Positions 1-8,495 of a stretch of 64,000 nucleotides of DNA are shown here, piece by piece. Under the pieces are notes generated by a model, which saw nothing but the letters and a program-made list of their open reading frames with translations, was not told the origin of the DNA and made no database searches. The position numbers were made by a program, and so were the translations under genes. This DNA comes from Corynebacterium atrinae (GTDB lineage Bacteria > Actinomycetota > Actinomycetes > Mycobacteriales > Mycobacteriaceae): contig NZ_CP046977.1 in the NCBI RefSeq assembly GCF_030408455.1, forward strand, positions 248,001 to 312,000. Direction: 5' to 3'. How positions within the stretch are numbered: the first letter of the stretch is position 1; every line of letters starts with the position of its first letter.

Positions 1-65
1 CACGGGTTCCCGCAGTTTTTGGAACGCGTAGCCATATCGCGGTGTTTCCCATGGAGCAGCCGTGA
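1..65 (+). CDS. 3' end of an upstream gene, probably TadE-like (partial)
   Basis: The frame beginning at base 3 stays open to a TGA at 63-65 and ends in the residues FPMEQP. Its stop overlaps the next start codon as TGATG, the usual arrangement of translationally coupled genes. In actinobacterial Tad/Flp loci a TadE-family pseudopilin-like protein precedes the small TadE-like gene that follows here, so this is probably that protein's C-terminus. Only about 20 codons are visible, so the identity rests on context. Confidence 0.45.
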   Translation, partial: RVPAVFGTRSHIAVFPMEQP

Positions 66-376
66 TGAGGAATGAGGAAGGCTACGCGACGGTCGCCACC
101 GCCGGTTTTGCCGCCGCGTTGATCACCCTTTGTGGAGCCACGATCGTCGTTTCCTCGCTCGTTGTCGCTCACCATGAGGCTCGCGTTGCCGCCGATTTGG
201 CGGCGGTGGCGGGAGCCTTCGCGGCCTACCGCGGGGAGGACGCCTGCCTGGTGGTGGGTGCGGTGGCGGGGGACAACGGGGCGTCGATAAGCAGCTGTTC
301 GGTCGAGGGAGTCGATGTCACCGTGACAGCGCGGGTGCGCGGAAGGGAGGTTAGTGCGACGGCGGGGCCGGTGTAG
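65..376 (+). CDS. Small TadE-like membrane protein of a Tad/Flp pilus-type locus (Rv3654c-like)
   Basis: This 103-residue protein starts with a short charged N-terminus (MRNEEGYATVAT) followed by one hydrophobic segment at about residues 10-35. The rest is small and Ala/Val/Gly-rich and is predicted to lie outside. This is the layout of the 'helicase/secretion neighbourhood TadE-like' family found next to the same helicase in actinobacteria. ATG 65 is preferred over GTG 62 because it overlaps the upstream stop as TGATG. The gene ends 26 bp inside the convergent helicase gene. Residues SIS near position 75 are encoded TCG-ATA-AGC, part of the repeated 11-mer described separately. A role in surface pilus assembly is inferred from context. 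Confidence 0.75.
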   Translation: MRNEEGYATVATAGFAAALITLCGATIVVSSLVVAHHEARVAADLAAVAGAFAAYRGEDACLVVGAVAGDNGASISSCSVEGVDVTVTARVRGREVSATAGPV

Positions 377-2717
377 AAGTCATGGTGACCAAGGCGCCAA
401 GCAGACGCAACGCACCGGCTTTATCCAATGGGCTGTTGCCATTGCCGCACTTTGGCGACTGCACGCACGAGGGACAGCCGGATTCGCACGTGCACGAGCG
501 AACGGCCTCGAAGGTTGCCTCGATCCACTCGGGGAAGCGGGCGAAGCCTTCATCGGCGAAGCCCGCACCACCCGGGTGTCCGTCATAGACGAAAACAGTG
601 GGCAAGTTCGTGTCCGCGTGCAGGGCGGTGGAGACGCCGCCGATGTCCCAGCGATCACACGTGGCGATCAACGGCAACAGGCCGATCGCCGCGTGCTCGG
701 CCGCGTGAAGCGTGCCGGGCGTGTCACCGGCCGTGACCCCCATCGCGGACAGTGCGAGCGGGTCAATGGTGTAGGACACCGCCCGGGTGCGCAGCTTCTG
801 TTCCGGCAGGTCAAGGGGAATGATATCGGCGGTGGTGCCATCGGGAAGTTTGGTGATGTAGCCGATGACCCGGTCCGTGACTTCGACCTCGACGTTAGCC
901 ACCCACAGCCCGGGGGAGTAGTTGACCAACTCCTCCTCGCCGGGCTGGGAGAGAATTCGGATATCGGTCTCGGTCCGGGCAATCGTGGTGTAGTCGGGCT
1001 GCTCGGGGCGTGCTAAGGCCACGAAGTTGTCCAGGTCGAGGTCGTCGATGACGAAGCTCTCGCCCTGATGCAGGTACACCGCGCCGGGGTGAACCTGCGC
1101 TGGGGCACGGGCGGAATCGATCGTGCCCAACAGGCGACCATCGGACATATCGACGATCATGACTTCCTCGCCGGAACCGCCCCGCAGGCTCACCGAAGAA
1201 TGCGCGGACTCCGGGGTGAGCGGGCCGTCAAGGACGGGGACGGCGAACCAGCCGCGGGCGCGGCGGCGCAGCAGGCCCGCGGTGGTGAGGTCATCGACGA
1301 CCTGCTGGGCCCCGAAGTCGTCGACGTCCTGCTGGGTCAACGGCTTCTCGACGGCCGCGCAATAAACATGCCCCAACAACACATACGGGTTGTGCGGATT
1401 AAACACGGAGTTTTCCACGGGCCGGCCCAGGAGGGCCTCGGGGTGGTGGACGAGGTAGGTGTCCATGGGCTCATCCCGGGCGACGAGGACCACCAGCGAA
1501 CCCTGCCCGCGGCGACCTGCCCGCCCCGCCTGTTGCCAGAAGCTCGCCACCGTGCCGGGGAAACCGGCGGTGACGACGGCGTCGAGCCCCCCGACGTCGA
1601 TACCCAACTCCAAAGCGTTGGTGGTGGACACGCCCAGGAGTTCGCCACTATCGAGCTGGCGTTCCAGGCGCCGTCGATCCTCCGCCAGGTAGCCCGCCCG
1701 ATAGGCCGCGATGCGGGCAGCGAAATCCCTTCGGCCCATTCCGGAGAGATCCTCGGCGGTGCGCAGCGCCACAAGTTCTGCGGAGCGGCGCGAACGCACA
1801 AACGTCAGGGTGCGGGCGCCTTCGGCGACGAGGGTGGCCATGATGTCCGCCGACTCGGTAGTGGCGGCACGGCGGACCGGCGCACCGTTCTCACCCTCCA
1901 GGCCCTCGATGAATCCGGGCTCCCACAGCATGACGGTGCGCTCGCCGGTGGGGGCACCATCTTCGGTGACCGCGCGGACCGGGCGCCCCAACAAGTTAGC
2001 GGCGTGCGCAGCGGGATCAGCCGCAGTCGCGGACGCCAAGATGACGGTGGGATGGGAGCCGTAGTGCGACGCGATCCGCAATAGGCGGCGCAACACGAGC
2101 GCAACATTGGCACCGAATACCCCGCGGTAGGTGTGGCACTCGTCGATGACGATGAACCTCAAGTGGCGCAACAGCCGGGCCCACCGCTGGTGATGAGCCA
2201 GGATGGACACGTGCAGCATGTCTGGGTTGGTGAACACGAAGCGGGTGGCGTCGCGGATGCCAGCGCGGGCCTCGGTGGGAGTGTCTCCGTCATAGGGAGC
2301 CGGGTGGACGGAGCGGAGGTCGTCGACCGCCTTGGTCAGGCGGGAGACCGCAGCCAGCTGGTCAGAACCCAAGGCCTTTGTCGGGGTGAGGTAAAGAGCA
2401 GTCGCCGTCTGATCCTCTGCCAACGCAGAGAGGATCGGAAGCTGATAACCCAGCGACTTGCCCGAGGAAGTACCGGTGGCGACAACCACGTCATGCCCCT
2501 CCCACGCAAGCTGCGCGCACTCAGCCTGGTGGGAATATAGGTCAGTGATCTCCGACTCATTCAAAAAAATCTGCAGATCGGGATGAACCCACGCGGGCCA
2601 CGGCGCGAAGCGAGCATGACGAGCCTCAACGGTCGTGGAATAAGTGCACGTCGAGGCAGGAAAGCGACGGACCACGGTAGCGGAGAGTTCAGCCCCCACA
2701 GAGCGACTTTCGACCAT
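351..2717 (-). CDS. DEAD/DEAH-box helicase with C-terminal DUF1998 (MZB) domain
   Basis: A superfamily 2 helicase of about 788 residues. Visible motifs are Walker A TGTSSGKS (about residues 81-88), DECH in VIDECHTYRGVFGA, motif III SATAADP, and the motif VI region QQAGRAGRRGQG. The C-terminus has a cysteine cluster (CTCESGCPSCVQSPKCGN) typical of DUF1998/MZB proteins of the YprA/Hrq1-like group, which act on DNA in repair. The frame extends to 2807, but ATG 2717 is chosen because GAGGGGG lies about 8 nt upstream and family similarity starts after it. It converges with the TadE-like gene and diverges from cspA. This helicase beside Tad genes is a conserved actinobacterial arrangement (Rv3649 in Mycobacterium tuberculosis). 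Confidence 0.88.
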   Translation of the reverse strand: MVESRSVGAELSATVVRRFPASTCTYSTTVEARHARFAPWPAWVHPDLQIFLNESEITDLYSHQAECAQLAWEGHDVVVATGTSSGKSLGYQLPILSALAEDQTATALYLTPTKALGSDQLAAVSRLTKAVDDLRSVHPAPYDGDTPTEARAGIRDATRFVFTNPDMLHVSILAHHQRWARLLRHLRFIVIDECHTYRGVFGANVALVLRRLLRIASHYGSHPTVILASATAADPAAHAANLLGRPVRAVTEDGAPTGERTVMLWEPGFIEGLEGENGAPVRRAATTESADIMATLVAEGARTLTFVRSRRSAELVALRTAEDLSGMGRRDFAARIAAYRAGYLAEDRRRLERQLDSGELLGVSTTNALELGIDVGGLDAVVTAGFPGTVASFWQQAGRAGRRGQGSLVVLVARDEPMDTYLVHHPEALLGRPVENSVFNPHNPYVLLGHVYCAAVEKPLTQQDVDDFGAQQVVDDLTTAGLLRRRARGWFAVPVLDGPLTPESAHSSVSLRGGSGEEVMIVDMSDGRLLGTIDSARAPAQVHPGAVYLHQGESFVIDDLDLDNFVALARPEQPDYTTIARTETDIRILSQPGEEELVNYSPGLWVANVEVEVTDRVIGYITKLPDGTTADIIPLDLPEQKLRTRAVSYTIDPLALSAMGVTAGDTPGTLHAAEHAAIGLLPLIATCDRWDIGGVSTALHADTNLPTVFVYDGHPGGAGFADEGFARFPEWIEATFEAVRSCTCESGCPSCVQSPKCGNGNSPLDKAGALRLLGALVTMTSTPAPPSH

Positions 2718-2935
2718 GTGATTTACCCCCTCTCTGTGGGGAGCTGAGCGAGAAAATCCGAGAAGAATCGCGATAAGACTATCGCGGACAACCAATCCGT
2801 GACACACTAGTCCATGGTCGCGGTTTCTGTGCGTTACGTTTACGTGCTCGCAAGGGATTTATGACGCGAGCACCCGGGATTTACCTCTCCATTCGGAGTT
2901 GGTGGTTAATCGGGGGTTCGATTTCGACCCGGACT

Positions 2936-2949
2936 ATGGCATATGCCGT
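2936..2949. promoter_or_regulatory. Near-perfect palindrome in the cspA leader, shared with topA
   Basis: The sequence ATGGCATATGCCGT lies about 40 nt upstream of the cspA start codon. Twelve of its bases (GGCATATGCCGT) are identical to the palindrome upstream of topA at 4897-4910. The rest of the 270-bp gap between the helicase and cspA starts (2718-2987) holds no gene and probably contains divergent promoters and a long cspA leader. A protein-binding role is inferred. Confidence 0.4.
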
Positions 2950-2987
2950 TGTCCGTACCACCCCAGATCAAGAAAAAGGTTATACAC

Positions 2988-3191
2988 ATGGCACAGGGTA
3001 CTGTGAAGTGGTTCAACGCCGAAAAGGGCTTCGGCTTCATCGCTCCTGACGACGGCTCCGCCGACGTCTTCGTCCACTACTCCGAGATCCAGGGCAACGG
3101 CTTCCGTACCCTCGAGGAGAACCAGCAGGTCGAGTTCGAGATCGGTGAAGGCGCCAAGGGCCCGCAGGCTCAGGCTGTTCGCCCGCTCTAA
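2988..3191 (+). CDS. cspA: Cold-shock protein, CspA family
   Basis: A 67-residue cold-shock-domain protein, the standard family length. RNP-1 is present as KGFGFI and RNP-2 as VFVHYS, in the order expected of a five-stranded OB fold that binds single-stranded RNA and DNA as a chaperone. An in-frame ATG exists at 2943, but ATG 2988 gives the canonical start [10 protein letters not shown] and has AAAAAGG about 9 nt upstream. The gene stands alone: a divergent helicase lies upstream and a hairpin terminator downstream. The leader of roughly 100 nt or more would suit temperature-dependent control of translation, but no structure was proven. Confidence 0.95.
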   Translation: MAQGTVKWFNAEKGFGFIAPDDGSADVFVHYSEIQGNGFRTLEENQQVEFEIGEGAKGPQAQAVRPL

Positions 3192-3271
3192 ACCATCAGT
3201 CTTCTAGCATCACCAGCTCCAAAGAGGTAAAGCTCTAAAGAGGAAACTCAGCCACGTAGCTGATGTTCGAC

Positions 3272-3315
3272 ATGGTCGTCCCACCCCCGCTCAGGCGGGA
3301 AGGGGCGGCCATTTT
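3272..3315 (+). terminator. Rho-independent terminator of cspA
   Basis: An 11-bp stem (ATGGTCGTCCC at 3272-3282 with GGGGCGGCCAT at 3302-3312, two G-T wobbles) encloses a GC-rich loop and is followed by TTTTCGT. It lies about 80 bp after the cspA stop. Confidence 0.75.
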
Positions 3316-3326
3316 CGTCGTTGTGG

Positions 3327-3444
3327 GGTGATCGCGACGGGCTGATCGCGACCCGAAACGCGACCGGCTGTTAAAACCCCAGTTCGCATTCGGAAGGACA
3401 GCGAAAAATCGGCTAAAAGTCGGAAGGAGGGCGTCGCGATCACC
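3327..3444. repeat. Intergenic inverted repeat with GATCGCGAC cores
   Basis: The arms GGTGATCGCGACG (3327-3339) and CGTCGCGATCACC (3432-3444) are perfect 13-bp inverted copies about 92 nt apart, with a second GATCGCGACC at 3344-3353. On the reverse strand, 16 nt (3428-3443) match 16942-16957 exactly, in another intergenic region. It fills most of the 308-bp gap between cspA and the next gene, where nothing else was seen beyond the cspA terminator and a ribosome-binding site near 3490. It looks like a dispersed repeat family; function unknown. Confidence 0.6.
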
Positions 3445-3499
3445 TTCGGCGCTCTCTGAGAGGCAGGTAGCATCGAGCTAGACCAGTAGGGAGAGTCGA

Positions 3500-4186
3500 A
3501 TGAGTGACATGGAACCCGCTAAGGAGCCTCTATGGGATTTTTCGCGGAGCGTCGAGCCGCTCGTCCCGGCGGCGCTTCCTTACAGCCTGGATGATGAGGA
3601 GTATCTGGGTTTTCTCACGTCGCATTTCTCTTACGTGGCTCAGCTTTGCCTTCCTCCCTGCGCGCGCAATGGCGACAAATCATTTCGGTGGAAGGATATT
3701 GCGGAGGAGCTTGGCAATGACTTCACGCTGGGGGTGAGTTTCTGGAGTGCGATCGGCGTCGAAGATGAACGGTCAATTGAGGCACTCACCCATCGATTCA
3801 ATGAGCCCTACTTTGGGATGCTCTACCTGGCTGAATGGTGGCCGCTGCGGCAGGTATTTGGCCTGCCAGAGGCGGGTATCTGCTACTCAGACTTCATCAT
3901 GTACGGCGACGATGGTCCCGGGCCAATTCCCGGAGAGGAAATCCTAGTCCGTACCTCGGAGCATGGTTACCGTTATTTTTCCGGCCGCTGTGTTGGGGAA
4001 ACGTCGGAGGAAATCTTCAGTCCGGAAAGCGGAACAAGCGCATGTTGGGTCGCAGGCGAGTGGTTTGTCGCTGTCGATGTGGATCTCACTAGGGGAACAA
4101 TCTGTTTTAACTCCAAGACCTATCTGGAAAGGCTCATCGAGGATGGTTCGCTGGAGTTCTACCTTCTGCAGTCGCCCTCACGCTGA
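3500..4186 (+). CDS. Hypothetical protein, family not recognised
   Basis: This 228-residue, acidic, probably cytoplasmic protein has no signal peptide, no membrane segment and no motif I can assign. It is rich in aromatic residues (for example AEWWPLRQVFG near residue 113) and has several scattered cysteines. AGGGAGAG about 7 nt before ATG 3500 supports the start. Its codon use is less G/C-biased at third positions than the neighbours, with more ATT, TTT and GGG/GGA codons, which suggests an accessory or recently acquired gene. Its 3' end overlaps the convergent dedA gene by 9 bp. It sits directly after the GATCGCGAC repeat. A SUKH-like immunity fold is conceivable but not supported. Confidence 0.6.
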   Translation: MSDMEPAKEPLWDFSRSVEPLVPAALPYSLDDEEYLGFLTSHFSYVAQLCLPPCARNGDKSFRWKDIAEELGNDFTLGVSFWSAIGVEDERSIEALTHRFNEPYFGMLYLAEWWPLRQVFGLPEAGICYSDFIMYGDDGPGPIPGEEILVRTSEHGYRYFSGRCVGETSEEIFSPESGTSACWVAGEWFVAVDVDLTRGTICFNSKTYLERLIEDGSLEFYLLQSPSR

Positions 4187-4807
4187 ACTACTGACCCCGG
4201 CTCGCTTGTCCCTCCACTCCATGATTCGCTTCTGGGCGAATTGGATGGACAGGCCCACGACGGTACCCAGGGTGATTCCGGTGACCATGCCCAGCAGCGG
4301 CATGTGTTGGAAGAGTCGGCCGCCGAGGTAGCCCAGGAAGGCGGCTTGGGTGGCCCAGATGATGACGCCGATGGTGTCGTAGAGGAAGAACCAGCGCCAG
4401 GGGTAGCGGACGGATCCGAGCATGATCGTCGTGGTCCAGCGGGCCCAGGGGATGAAGCGGGCGACGATGATGGTGGTGGCGGCGCGGCGGCGGATGTTGC
4501 GGCGGACCCAGGCGATGGCTTTGCCGCGGACGGAGTCGGCGGGGGTGCGTTCGACGAAGACGATGAAGCGGGTGCCCAGGAGGTAGCAGAGGTTGTCGCC
4601 GATGATGGCGCTGGCGATGGCGACTGGGATGATGATCCCGAGGTTGGGGACGCCGCGGCTGCCGGCCCAGGAACCGGAGAGGATGATGATGGATTCGCTG
4701 GGGACGAGGGGGACGAGGGCGTCGATAAACACGAGCAGTCCGAGGACGGGATAGAAGACCGGCATGGTCATGAGAGTCTCTACCCAGTGGATGATGTGCT
4801 CGGTCAT
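4178..4807 (-). CDS. DedA-family membrane protein (VTT domain)
   Basis: A 209-residue polytopic inner-membrane protein with about five hydrophobic segments. It carries the DedA/VTT signatures: an acidic-proline motif near the N-terminus (PLVPSESII, about residues 33-41) and the arginine-proline motif ARFIPWARW in the middle. DedA proteins take part in membrane homeostasis, and some members scramble or flip undecaprenyl phosphate or phosphatidylethanolamine. The start ATG is at 4807. It diverges from topA. The exact substrate cannot be read from sequence. Confidence 0.85.
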   Translation of the reverse strand: MTEHIIHWVETLMTMPVFYPVLGLLVFIDALVPLVPSESIIILSGSWAGSRGVPNLGIIIPVAIASAIIGDNLCYLLGTRFIVFVERTPADSVRGKAIAWVRRNIRRRAATTIIVARFIPWARWTTTIMLGSVRYPWRWFFLYDTIGVIIWATQAAFLGYLGGRLFQHMPLLGMVTGITLGTVVGLSIQFAQKRIMEWRDKRAGVSSSA

Positions 4808-4896
4808 TTTAGTGAGTGTAGGTCAACGCGGGTGCACGTTGATTCGACCTGACCACAGTAGGGCCATTAAATACTGTGTACGGTGTTGTCCTAGGA

Positions 4897-4910
4897 CGGC
4901 ATATGCCGTA
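4897..4910. promoter_or_regulatory. 14-bp perfect palindrome upstream of topA
   Basis: ACGGCATATGCCGT is a perfect palindrome 41 nt before the topA GTG start, in the dedA-topA divergent gap. The core GGCATATGCCGT also occurs upstream of cspA (2938-2949). It could be an operator or a feature of the topA promoter; this is inference from position and symmetry. Confidence 0.4.
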
Positions 4911-4951
4911 GACCATGCATTGTCTCATCTAGTTGAGAGGGAACAACTCCC

Positions 4952-7879
4952 GTGGCAGAAGCGAAGGGATCAGGGAAGAAGACTCTGGTCATTGTGGAGT
5001 CGGCAACCAAGGCCCGAAAGATCCAGCCCTACTTAGGCAACGACTACATTGTCGAGGCTTCGGTGGGTCACATTCGCGACCTGCCGCGGGGTGCGGCTGA
5101 CGTGCCCGCGAAGTTCAAGAAGGAACCCTGGGCGCGCCTGGGCGTGGACACGGAGCACGGTTTTGCGCCGCTCTACGTGGTCAGCCCGGACAAGAAGAAG
5201 AAGGTCGCGGATCTCAAGACCAAGCTCAAAGACTGCGATGAGCTGCTGCTGGCCACAGACCCCGACCGTGAGGGCGAGGCGATTGCTTGGCACCTGCTCG
5301 AGGTGCTGAAGCCGAAGGTGCCGGTGCGTCGCATGGTGTTCAACGAGATCACCAAGCCAGCGATTCTCGCGGCGGCGGAGAACACTCGTGAGCTTGATGA
5401 GAACCTGGTTGATGCGCAGGAGACCCGCCGCATCCTCGACCGACTCTATGGCTACGAGGTGTCTCCGGTGCTGTGGAAGAAGGTCATGCCGCGGTTGTCG
5501 GCGGGCCGTGTGCAGTCGGTGGCCACCCGCGTCATCGTGGAGCGCGAGCGTGAGCGCATGGCGTTCATCTCGGCAGACTATTGGGATCTCACTGCTCAGC
5601 TGGACACCGGCAACACCGACGCCGACCCAAACAACCCCCGCAACTTCGCCGCGAAGCTCTCGGCCATTGATGGCCGGCGCGTGGCGCAGGGACGTGACTT
5701 CGATGATCGGGGGCGGCTCAAGGGTGAGGTGCTGGTCGTCGATAAGCAACAGGCAGACGCCTTGGTGGATGCCCTCCAGGGCGTGCACATGCAGGTGTCG
5801 TCGGTGGAGGAAAAGCCGTACACCCGCCGCCCGTACGCGCCGTTTATGACGTCGACGCTGCAGCAGGAGGCTGGCCGCAAGCTTCATTACACCTCGGATC
5901 GGACGATGCGTATTGCGCAGCGCCTGTACGAAAACGGCCACATTACGTATATGCGTACGGATTCGACGTCGCTGTCTGAGCAGGGGTTATCGGCGGCTCG
6001 CCAGCAGGCCAAGGAGCTTTATGGTGACGCATTCGTGGCCGATTCGCCGCGCCGCTACGACCGTAAGTCGAAGAACTCGCAGGAGGCACACGAGGCGATT
6101 CGTCCCGCGGGCGAGCGTTTTGCCACCCCCGGTGAGCTGCATGGCAGCCTCGACGCGGAGGAGTTCAAGCTCTACGAGCTGATCTGGCAGCGCACGGTTG
6201 CCTCCCAAATGTCGGATGCCAAGGGTACGTCGCTGAAGGTGACCATCGCGGGCACGGCTACGACGGGCCAGGAGACGGAGTTTTCTGCCACCGGCCGCAC
6301 GATCACCTTCCCCGGTTTCCTGCGCGCCTACGTGGAAACGTCGCGCCAGGCGGACGGCCGGGATGTGGCGGACAATGCTGAGAAGCGCCTGCCTAACTTG
6401 ACCAAGGGTGATCCGCTCACCGCCACGGAGATCACCGCCGACGGGCACTCGACGAACCCGCCGGCCAGGTACACCGAGGCCAGCCTGGTCAAGAAGATGG
6501 AAGAGCTCGGGATTGGTCGTCCGTCGACGTATGCGTCGATCATCAAGACGATCCAGGACCGCGGTTACGTCCATCCCCGCGGCAATGCCCTCGTGCCCAG
6601 CTGGGTCGCCTTCGCCGTGGTCGGGCTCCTGGAGAACAACTTCACGCCGCTCGTCGACTACGACTTCACCTCCTCCATGGAGGATGAGCTCGACGACATC
6701 GCCGCAGGTGAAGAGGACCGCACCCAGTGGCTGACCGGTTTCTACTTCGGCAACGCCGAGGCCTCCGACAACATGGCGGAAACAATCGCTCGCCACGGCG
6801 GCTTGAAAGCCCTGGTCGGCGAGAACCTGGAGCACATCGACGCCCGCTCGGTGAACTCGCTGCGGCTGTTCGACGACGAGGAGGACCGCCCCGTCTACGT
6901 TCGTGTTGGCCGCTACGGCCCTTACATCGAGCGCGTCGTCGGCGAGAAGGATGGCGAGCCGGAGTACCAGCGCGCCAACCTCCCCGAGACCACCACCCCA
7001 GACGAGCTCACCCTGGAGCTGGCTGAGAAGCTCTTCTCCACCCCGCAGGGCGGCCGTGAGCTGGGCATTAACCCCGCCACCGACCGTATGATCGTGGTCA
7101 AGGAGGGCCGCTACGGCCCCTACGTCACCGAGGTCATGCGTGACGACGAACGCGTGCGTGCCGAAGCCGCCGCCGAAAAGGTCGTCGCCCAGGAGCGCGC
7201 CGCCGAGGATGCCGAACGCGCCGCCGAGGGCAAGCGCGCCAAGAATTGGGACACCAAGACGGCGGCCGCGCAGAAGGTCAAGCGCATCAACGCCCTCGTC
7301 GAGGAGAATCTCAAGCCGGGCACGGCCTCGCTGTTCGAGTCGATGGAACCCGCCTCCGTCACTCTGGAGGATGCCCTCCGGCTGCTGTCGCTGCCGCGTG
7401 AAGTCGGTGTCGACCCGGCGGATAACGAGCTCATCACCGCCCAGAACGGCCGTTACGGCCCGTATCTGAAGAAGGGCACGGATTCCCGCTCGTTGGCCAA
7501 CGAAGAGCAGATCTTCACCGTCACCCTCGACGAGGCCCGCCGCATCTACTCCGAGCCCAAGCGCCGGGGCCGGGCCGCCGCGAAGCCGCCGCTCAAGGAA
7601 CTCGGTGACAACGACGTCTCCGGCAAGCCCATGTCCGTCAAGGAGGGCCGCTTCGGCCCCTACGTCACCGATGGCACCACCAATGCCTCGCTGCGCAAGG
7701 GCGATTCCCCGGAGACGATCACGGATTCCCGCGCCAACGAGCTCCTCTCGGAGCGCCGCGCCAAGGAGGCCGCGGATGGTGGCGCGCCGGCTCGGAAGAA
7801 GACGACGCGAAAGGCTGCTAAGAAGACGGTGAAAAAGACTACGAAGCGCGTGGTCAAGGCGGGTTCCCGGAAGAAGTAA
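4952..7879 (+). CDS. topA: DNA topoisomerase I (type IA)
   Basis: This 975-residue enzyme relaxes negative supercoils by transient single-strand cleavage. The N-terminal Toprim domain has the metal-binding DxDxxGE signature (TDPDREGEA, about residues 107-115). The catalytic tyrosine is Tyr333 in ITYMRTDST. The C-terminal half has repeated GRYGPYV/GRFGPYV units (about residues 650, 717, 834 and 895) in place of zinc fingers, then a Lys/Arg-rich tail (TTRKAAKKTVKKTTKR), as in other actinobacterial TopA proteins. The start is GTG 4952 with GAGAGGGA upstream. topA-cyaB-holB is a conserved corynebacterial order. Residues VDK near 263 are encoded by one copy of the repeated 11-mer. Confidence 0.97.
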   Translation: MAEAKGSGKKTLVIVESATKARKIQPYLGNDYIVEASVGHIRDLPRGAADVPAKFKKEPWARLGVDTEHGFAPLYVVSPDKKKKVADLKTKLKDCDELLLATDPDREGEAIAWHLLEVLKPKVPVRRMVFNEITKPAILAAAENTRELDENLVDAQETRRILDRLYGYEVSPVLWKKVMPRLSAGRVQSVATRVIVERERERMAFISADYWDLTAQLDTGNTDADPNNPRNFAAKLSAIDGRRVAQGRDFDDRGRLKGEVLVVDKQQADALVDALQGVHMQVSSVEEKPYTRRPYAPFMTSTLQQEAGRKLHYTSDRTMRIAQRLYENGHITYMRTDSTSLSEQGLSAARQQAKELYGDAFVADSPRRYDRKSKNSQEAHEAIRPAGERFATPGELHGSLDAEEFKLYELIWQRTVASQMSDAKGTSLKVTIAGTATTGQETEFSATGRTITFPGFLRAYVETSRQADGRDVADNAEKRLPNLTKGDPLTATEITADGHSTNPPARYTEASLVKKMEELGIGRPSTYASIIKTIQDRGYVHPRGNALVPSWVAFAVVGLLENNFTPLVDYDFTSSMEDELDDIAAGEEDRTQWLTGFYFGNAEASDNMAETIARHGGLKALVGENLEHIDARSVNSLRLFDDEEDRPVYVRVGRYGPYIERVVGEKDGEPEYQRANLPETTTPDELTLELAEKLFSTPQGGRELGINPATDRMIVVKEGRYGPYVTEVMRDDERVRAEAAAEKVVAQERAAEDAERAAEGKRAKNWDTKTAAAQKVKRINALVEENLKPGTASLFESMEPASVTLEDALRLLSLPREVGVDPADNELITAQNGRYGPYLKKGTDSRSLANEEQIFTVTLDEARRIYSEPKRRGRAAAKPPLKELGDNDVSGKPMSVKEGRFGPYVTDGTTNASLRKGDSPETITDSRANELLSERRAKEAADGGAPARKKTTRKAAKKTVKKTTKRVVKAGSRKK

Positions 7880-7880
7880 C

Positions 7881-8495
7881 ATGTCCTTCCGGAGTGCGTT
7901 CTGGGCGGCCAGTGCTGGCTACGTCCTCGCCCGCGCCATCGACGTGCCCACGCTCCAGCGAGTGGCCAAACCGCTGGTCGTGCCACTGCTGGCGGCGGAT
8001 GTCCTCCCGCGCTTCCAGCGCCGGGAACGCCCGCTCGCTGCGGCCGGCCTGCTAGGAGGGTGGGTCGGCGATGTCATCTTGCTTAACGACGTCCGCCTCG
8101 CCCCCGCCGCAGCCACCTTCGCCGTCAATCACGGCGCCTACCAGGTGTTGCTGTGGCACCGCGGCGCCCGGCCACGCCTGGGAGCGGTGGCGCTGCGCGC
8201 CATCCCGCTGGCGGCGGTGTCCTGGCTGGGCCGCGATCGCCTCAGCCTCGTGCTCAGCTACGGCGGCATGGTCGCCGCGACCTCGGCATTGGCGGCCGAC
8301 CCGGTACTGCGGGGCCGGAGAGTAGCCCTCGGGGCGAACCTGTTCCTGCTGTCCGATGCGCTTATCTTTGCCCGCTCGGAACTCGACCTCCCCGATGACA
8401 CGGTGGGGAGGGGAGTCGACGTCGCCGTCGCCGTGACATATGTCCTCGCCCAAAAGTTCCTCGCCGACGGCCTATCCTGGGGTCCATGTCGGTGA
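7881..8495 (+). CDS. YhhN-family membrane protein (lysoplasmalogenase-like), copy 1
   Basis: A 204-residue polytopic protein with about seven short hydrophobic segments, starting 2 nt after the topA stop and probably cotranscribed with it. The motif GGWVGDVILL (about residues 54-63) matches the conserved glycine/aspartate region of the YhhN/TMEM86 family, some members of which hydrolyse the vinyl-ether bond of lysoplasmalogens. FLLSDALIFA near residue 154 matches the second conserved aspartate motif. Plasmalogens are not typical of corynebacteria, so the substrate is uncertain. Confidence 0.7.
   Translation: MSFRSAFWAASAGYVLARAIDVPTLQRVAKPLVVPLLAADVLPRFQRRERPLAAAGLLGGWVGDVILLNDVRLAPAAATFAVNHGAYQVLLWHRGARPRLGAVALRAIPLAAVSWLGRDRLSLVLSYGGMVAATSALAADPVLRGRRVALGANLFLLSDALIFARSELDLPDDTVGRGVDVAVAVTYVLAQKFLADGLSWGPCR

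Noticed and set aside
2821..2990. A cspA frame starting at 2943 or 2861
   Set aside because: The extra residues are not part of the cold-shock domain; ATG 2988 gives the canonical start and length and has a suitable ribosome-binding site.
7141..7660. Repeated GRYGPY units at the topA 3' end as a possible tandem DNA repeat
   Set aside because: These are the known C-terminal protein repeats of actinobacterial topoisomerase I, diverged at the DNA level.
5987..7882. 631-codon minus-strand frame opposite topA
   Set aside because: Antisense shadow of a high-GC gene; the topA frame on the other strand carries all expected motifs.
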